Of a stretch of 5,375 bases of DNA, positions 4,932 to 5,375 are shown one piece after another. Source of the DNA: Spirochaetaceae bacterium (GTDB lineage: Bacteria; Spirochaetota; Spirochaetia; Treponematales; Breznakiellaceae). Under the pieces are notes generated by a model. It saw nothing but the letters and a program-made list of their open reading frames with translations, was not told the origin of the DNA and did no database searches. The stretch is from assembly GCA_031284295.1 (NCBI GenBank), contig JAITAE010000159.1:1-5375 (forward strand), given 5' to 3'. The position numbers were made by a program, and so were the translations under genes. Every line of letters begins with the position of its first letter. Within the stretch, counting starts at the first letter, position 1.

Positions 4932-5012
4932 TTACCCGTTATATCCCTTTCTCCTGCCCCCCCCCCCCCCATAATTTTCAGGCTTTTCGCCACCTAAATG
5001 AAACATGTTCAT
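4932..5012 (-). CDS. Possible 26-aa micro-ORF containing a poly-G tract
   Basis: The predicted peptide is MNMFHLGGEKPENY, then five glycines, then RRKGYNG. Support is contextual. A promoter-like pair of boxes lies upstream, a GGGG sits at 5019-5022 with 6-nt spacing to the ATG, and a perfect hairpin follows the stop. The glycines come from the 14-G run at 4957-4970. Losing one G would end the peptide as AGERDITGN, and gaining one as QEKGI. All three frames stop before the hairpin, so slippage would swap the tail rather than open a long gene. No homologue is recognised. It could equally be a leader peptide, an expressed remnant, or not translated at all. Confidence 0.3.
   Translation of the reverse strand: MNMFHLGGEKPENYGGGGGRRKGYNG
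4957..4970. repeat. Homopolymer tract of 14 C (14 G on the minus strand)
   Basis: An uninterrupted run of 14 identical bases sits between CTCCTG and ATAATTTT. Tracts this long are prone to slipped-strand mispairing, and G/C runs in other bacteria, including treponemes, mediate phase variation. Sequencing error in length is also common at such sites, so the exact count is uncertain. Confidence 0.9.
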
Positions 5013-5018
5013 GTAATG

Positions 5019-5058
5019 CCCCGGTGAAAAAGTATATCGGCGTAATCCTTTTTTACAA
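5019..5058 (-). promoter_or_regulatory. Predicted promoter and ribosome binding site of the micro-ORF
   Basis: On the minus strand, TTGTAA (5053-5058, 4/6) is followed by a 16-nt spacer and TATACT (5031-5036, 5/6). A start site is expected near 5025. GGGG (5019-5022) lies 6 nt before the ATG at 5012 and could act as a weak ribosome binding site. The -10 box is 18 nt from the ATG, so this unit is not leaderless like nadE. A 12-bp near-palindrome ACATG-tt-CATGT (5003-5014) overlaps the start codon. Confidence 0.4.
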
Positions 5059-5222
5059 CAGATTATTTATGCAACGGGTGCGCTATGTATCAGGGACGCG
5101 ACAAGTCGATAGAGCCGTCAACAGGGTAAAAAGAAGCGCGTTAAAGGGAGGGGGTAATCCAAAGTGAGGTAATTTTACAAAAACTGTTTGACCTTTATCA
5201 TAGACGCTTACTGCAAGGAGGC
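5059..5222. other. Intergenic gap after the cysteine-tail gene
   Basis: I see no terminator hairpin, repeat array or RNA gene between the stop at 5223 and the promoter near 5058. A plus-strand frame of 32 codons at 5069-5167 has no ribosome binding site and no recognisable product. Confidence 0.5.
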
Positions 5223-5375
5223 CTATTCGCCCTCAACACCGCCGGTATTTTTCATCATATGTTCGTACAGATCGTCGCCCACACATTCACGTGCATATTT
5301 GCACCATTTTATGCAGGTTTTTGTGTCATTGTAGGCTACAAAACCGCATTTTTCGCATACGCCCCGCATATCAAC
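5223..5375 (-). CDS. C-terminal end of a cysteine-rich protein (5' end outside window)
   Basis: Reading on the minus strand from the right edge gives 50 codons and a TAG at 5223-5225. The fragment has five cysteines in the order C-x2-C-x10-C-x3-C-x5-C (fragment residues 7, 10, 21, 25, 31), within CEKCGF...CIKWCKYARECVG, followed by DDLYEHMMK and an acidic end. Such spacing suggests a zinc or iron-sulfur binding tail. The tail looks like a conserved module attached to larger proteins rather than a stand-alone gene, but I cannot name the parent. The start, total length and upstream domains are not in the window. The frame is convincing because of the ordered cysteine and aromatic pattern. The parent could be a metalloenzyme, a redox protein or a regulator. 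Confidence 0.75.
   Translation of the reverse strand, partial: VDMRGVCEKCGFVAYNDTKTCIKWCKYARECVGDDLYEHMMKNTGGVEGE

Noticed and set aside
5069..5167. Plus-strand frame of 32 codons
   Set aside because: No Shine-Dalgarno and no recognisable product; the start overlaps a recurring ATGCAACG string.

Overview
The window most likely comes from a spirochaete, probably a Treponema-like one. This is inferred from the FlhF N-terminus (YGERAYIYNHKTVRSRGFFGLF), which resembles FlhF of flagellated spirochaetes, and from the repeat-littered intergenic DNA. No rRNA or other marker gene is present to confirm it. All four longer genes, and one possible micro-gene, lie on the minus strand, so the window is best read from right to left.

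At the right edge (5375 to 5223) is the last 50 codons of a protein with a five-cysteine C-terminal tail. Next comes about 1.6 kb with no recognisable long gene (5222 to 3642). Its right part holds a possible micro-gene unit: a promoter, a Shine-Dalgarno-like GGGG, a 26-codon ORF carrying a run of 14 G, and then a strong perfect hairpin. The rest is a mosaic of short repeats, palindromes and hairpins. It includes a duplicated REP-like module, a 157-bp element with inverted ends, a possible three-way-junction RNA fold, and a 27-bp repeat that recurs 3.9 kb away.

The left two thirds holds a gene pair followed by a third gene. Glutamine-dependent NAD+ synthetase (nadE, 3641 to 1875) is followed after 5 nt by the flagellar SRP-type GTPase flhF (1869 to 682), so these are very likely co-transcribed. 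After a 134-nt gap with a hairpin, a repeat and a promoter comes a partial gene for a predicted zinc-ribbon protein that runs off the left edge (547 to 1).

nadE and the zinc-ribbon gene share one start architecture: -35 box, 17-nt spacer, -10 box, then exactly 6 nt to the ATG, with no usable Shine-Dalgarno. This predicts leaderless mRNAs. nadE supplies the essential cofactor NAD+. flhF would govern where and how many flagella form, but it sits away from the flhA/flhG genes that usually accompany it. I see no direct functional link between the neighbours. No CRISPR array, transposase, tRNA or rRNA gene was seen.
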